From NCBI GenBank assembly GCA_004555535.1, contig SFHU01000041.1, positions 1 to 22,955 on the forward strand: a stretch of 22,955 nt of DNA. The letters run 5' to 3'. Position 1 is the first letter of the stretch; each line of letters starts with the position of its first letter. The position numbers were made by a program, and so were the translations under genes. Source of the DNA: Clostridiales bacterium. Lineage in GTDB: Bacteria > Bacillota > Clostridia > Christensenellales > Aristaeellaceae. The notes beneath the pieces are model-generated. The model was not told the DNA's origin and did no database searches. It saw only the letters and a list, made by a program, of their open reading frames with translations. Shown here one piece after another: positions 22,604 through 22,955 of the stretch.

Positions 22604-22955
22604 ATGAAGGTTGATCTGCATCTGCATTCCACGGCCTCCGACGGCACGCTGACGCCGGGGGCGCTCGTCCGCCGCGCGGCAGAGGAAGGGTTTGATACGC
22701 TCGCGTTGACCGACCACGATACCGTCGCCGGCATCGCGGAGGCGCAGGCGGCCGCGCGGGAGGCGGGCATCCGGCTGATTCCCGGCGTGGAGCTGAGCTG
22801 CGGCGCACAGAAGGAGATCCACATTCTCGGCTACGGCATCGACCTGCAGAACGGGCCGCTGCTGGCGTTTTCGCGCCACCGCCGGGAGGAGCGCGAGACG
22901 CGCGCCCGCAAAATGGTGGAAAGGCTCGCGCAGGCGGGCATGACGGTTTCGCTTG
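22604..22955 (+). CDS. PHP domain phosphoesterase, TrpH/YciV-like (3' end outside window)
   Basis: This is the first 117 codons of a gene that runs off the window end. It begins MKVDLHLHSTASDGTLTP, the PHP motif 1 (DLHLHS..SDG) with metal-binding histidines at 6 and 8. It continues with LALTDHDTVAGI (residues 34-45), IPGVELSC and EIHILGYGID, all typical of the TrpH/YciV group. Members hydrolyse 3',5'-nucleotide bisphosphates or short RNA 5' ends (RNase AM of E. coli). AAGGGG (22591-22596) lies 7 bases before ATG. It differs from the CpsB-type PHP protein at 12029, which carries the HxHxxPGVDDG and HPERY motifs. No strong promoter was seen; TATGAT at 22529-22534 lacks a matching -35 box. Confidence 0.9.
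   Translation, partial: MKVDLHLHSTASDGTLTPGALVRRAAEEGFDTLALTDHDTVAGIAEAQAAAREAGIRLIPGVELSCGAQKEIHILGYGIDLQNGPLLAFSRHRREERETRARKMVERLAQAGMTVSL

Overview
The window reads as a GC-rich, endospore-forming Firmicute of the class Clostridia. The order spoIIE-tilS-hpt-ftsH is the classic Gram-positive arrangement. SpoIIE implies sporulation, the polymer genes are of Gram-positive type, and promoters and Shine-Dalgarno sites are of standard sigma-A type. I cannot place it below class with confidence; a Christensenellales-like lineage is a guess.

Layout on the + strand unless stated. (1) 1-980: the 3' part of infC, then rpmI and rplT, closed by a strong intrinsic terminator. (2) 1030-1473: a small GNAT acetyltransferase. 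(3) 1572-13629: a surface/exopolysaccharide block. It opens with a clear sigma-A promoter and an 8.8-kb gene for a secreted protein of about 2,931 residues. That protein is almost wholly built of about 89 tandem copies of a 32-residue tyrosine/aspartate/glycine-rich unit. A Wzz-BY-kinase fusion, a CpsB/YwqE-type PHP tyrosine phosphatase and a LytR-CpsA-Psr (LCP) ligase follow on the same strand. No glycosyltransferase, flippase or polymerase lies between them. (4) 13751-14374, minus strand: an unrecognised single-pass membrane protein, convergent with the LCP gene and divergent from rmuC. (5) 14471-15925: rmuC, with its own terminator. (6) 16057-18108: spoIIE, with its own terminator. (7) 18179-22326: tilS, hpt and ftsH behind a good sigma-A promoter, closed by a terminator. 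(8) 22330-22600: an intergenic stretch that looks less GC-rich than the rest and holds three perfect hairpins. (9) 22604-end: the 5' part of a TrpH-like PHP phosphoesterase gene.

Most of the window is housekeeping. The unusual part is 1.6-13.6 kb. A giant exported repeat protein shares strand and tight spacing with a tyrosine kinase/phosphatase pair and an LCP transferase, the set that normally controls capsule chain length and its attachment to the wall. My inference is that the giant protein is a fibre-like surface protein either co-regulated with an envelope glycopolymer or itself glycosylated by the LCP enzyme; the sequence alone cannot prove this. A second point of interest is a perfect-consensus promoter at 13702-13730 that points antisense through the minus-strand gene toward rmuC.
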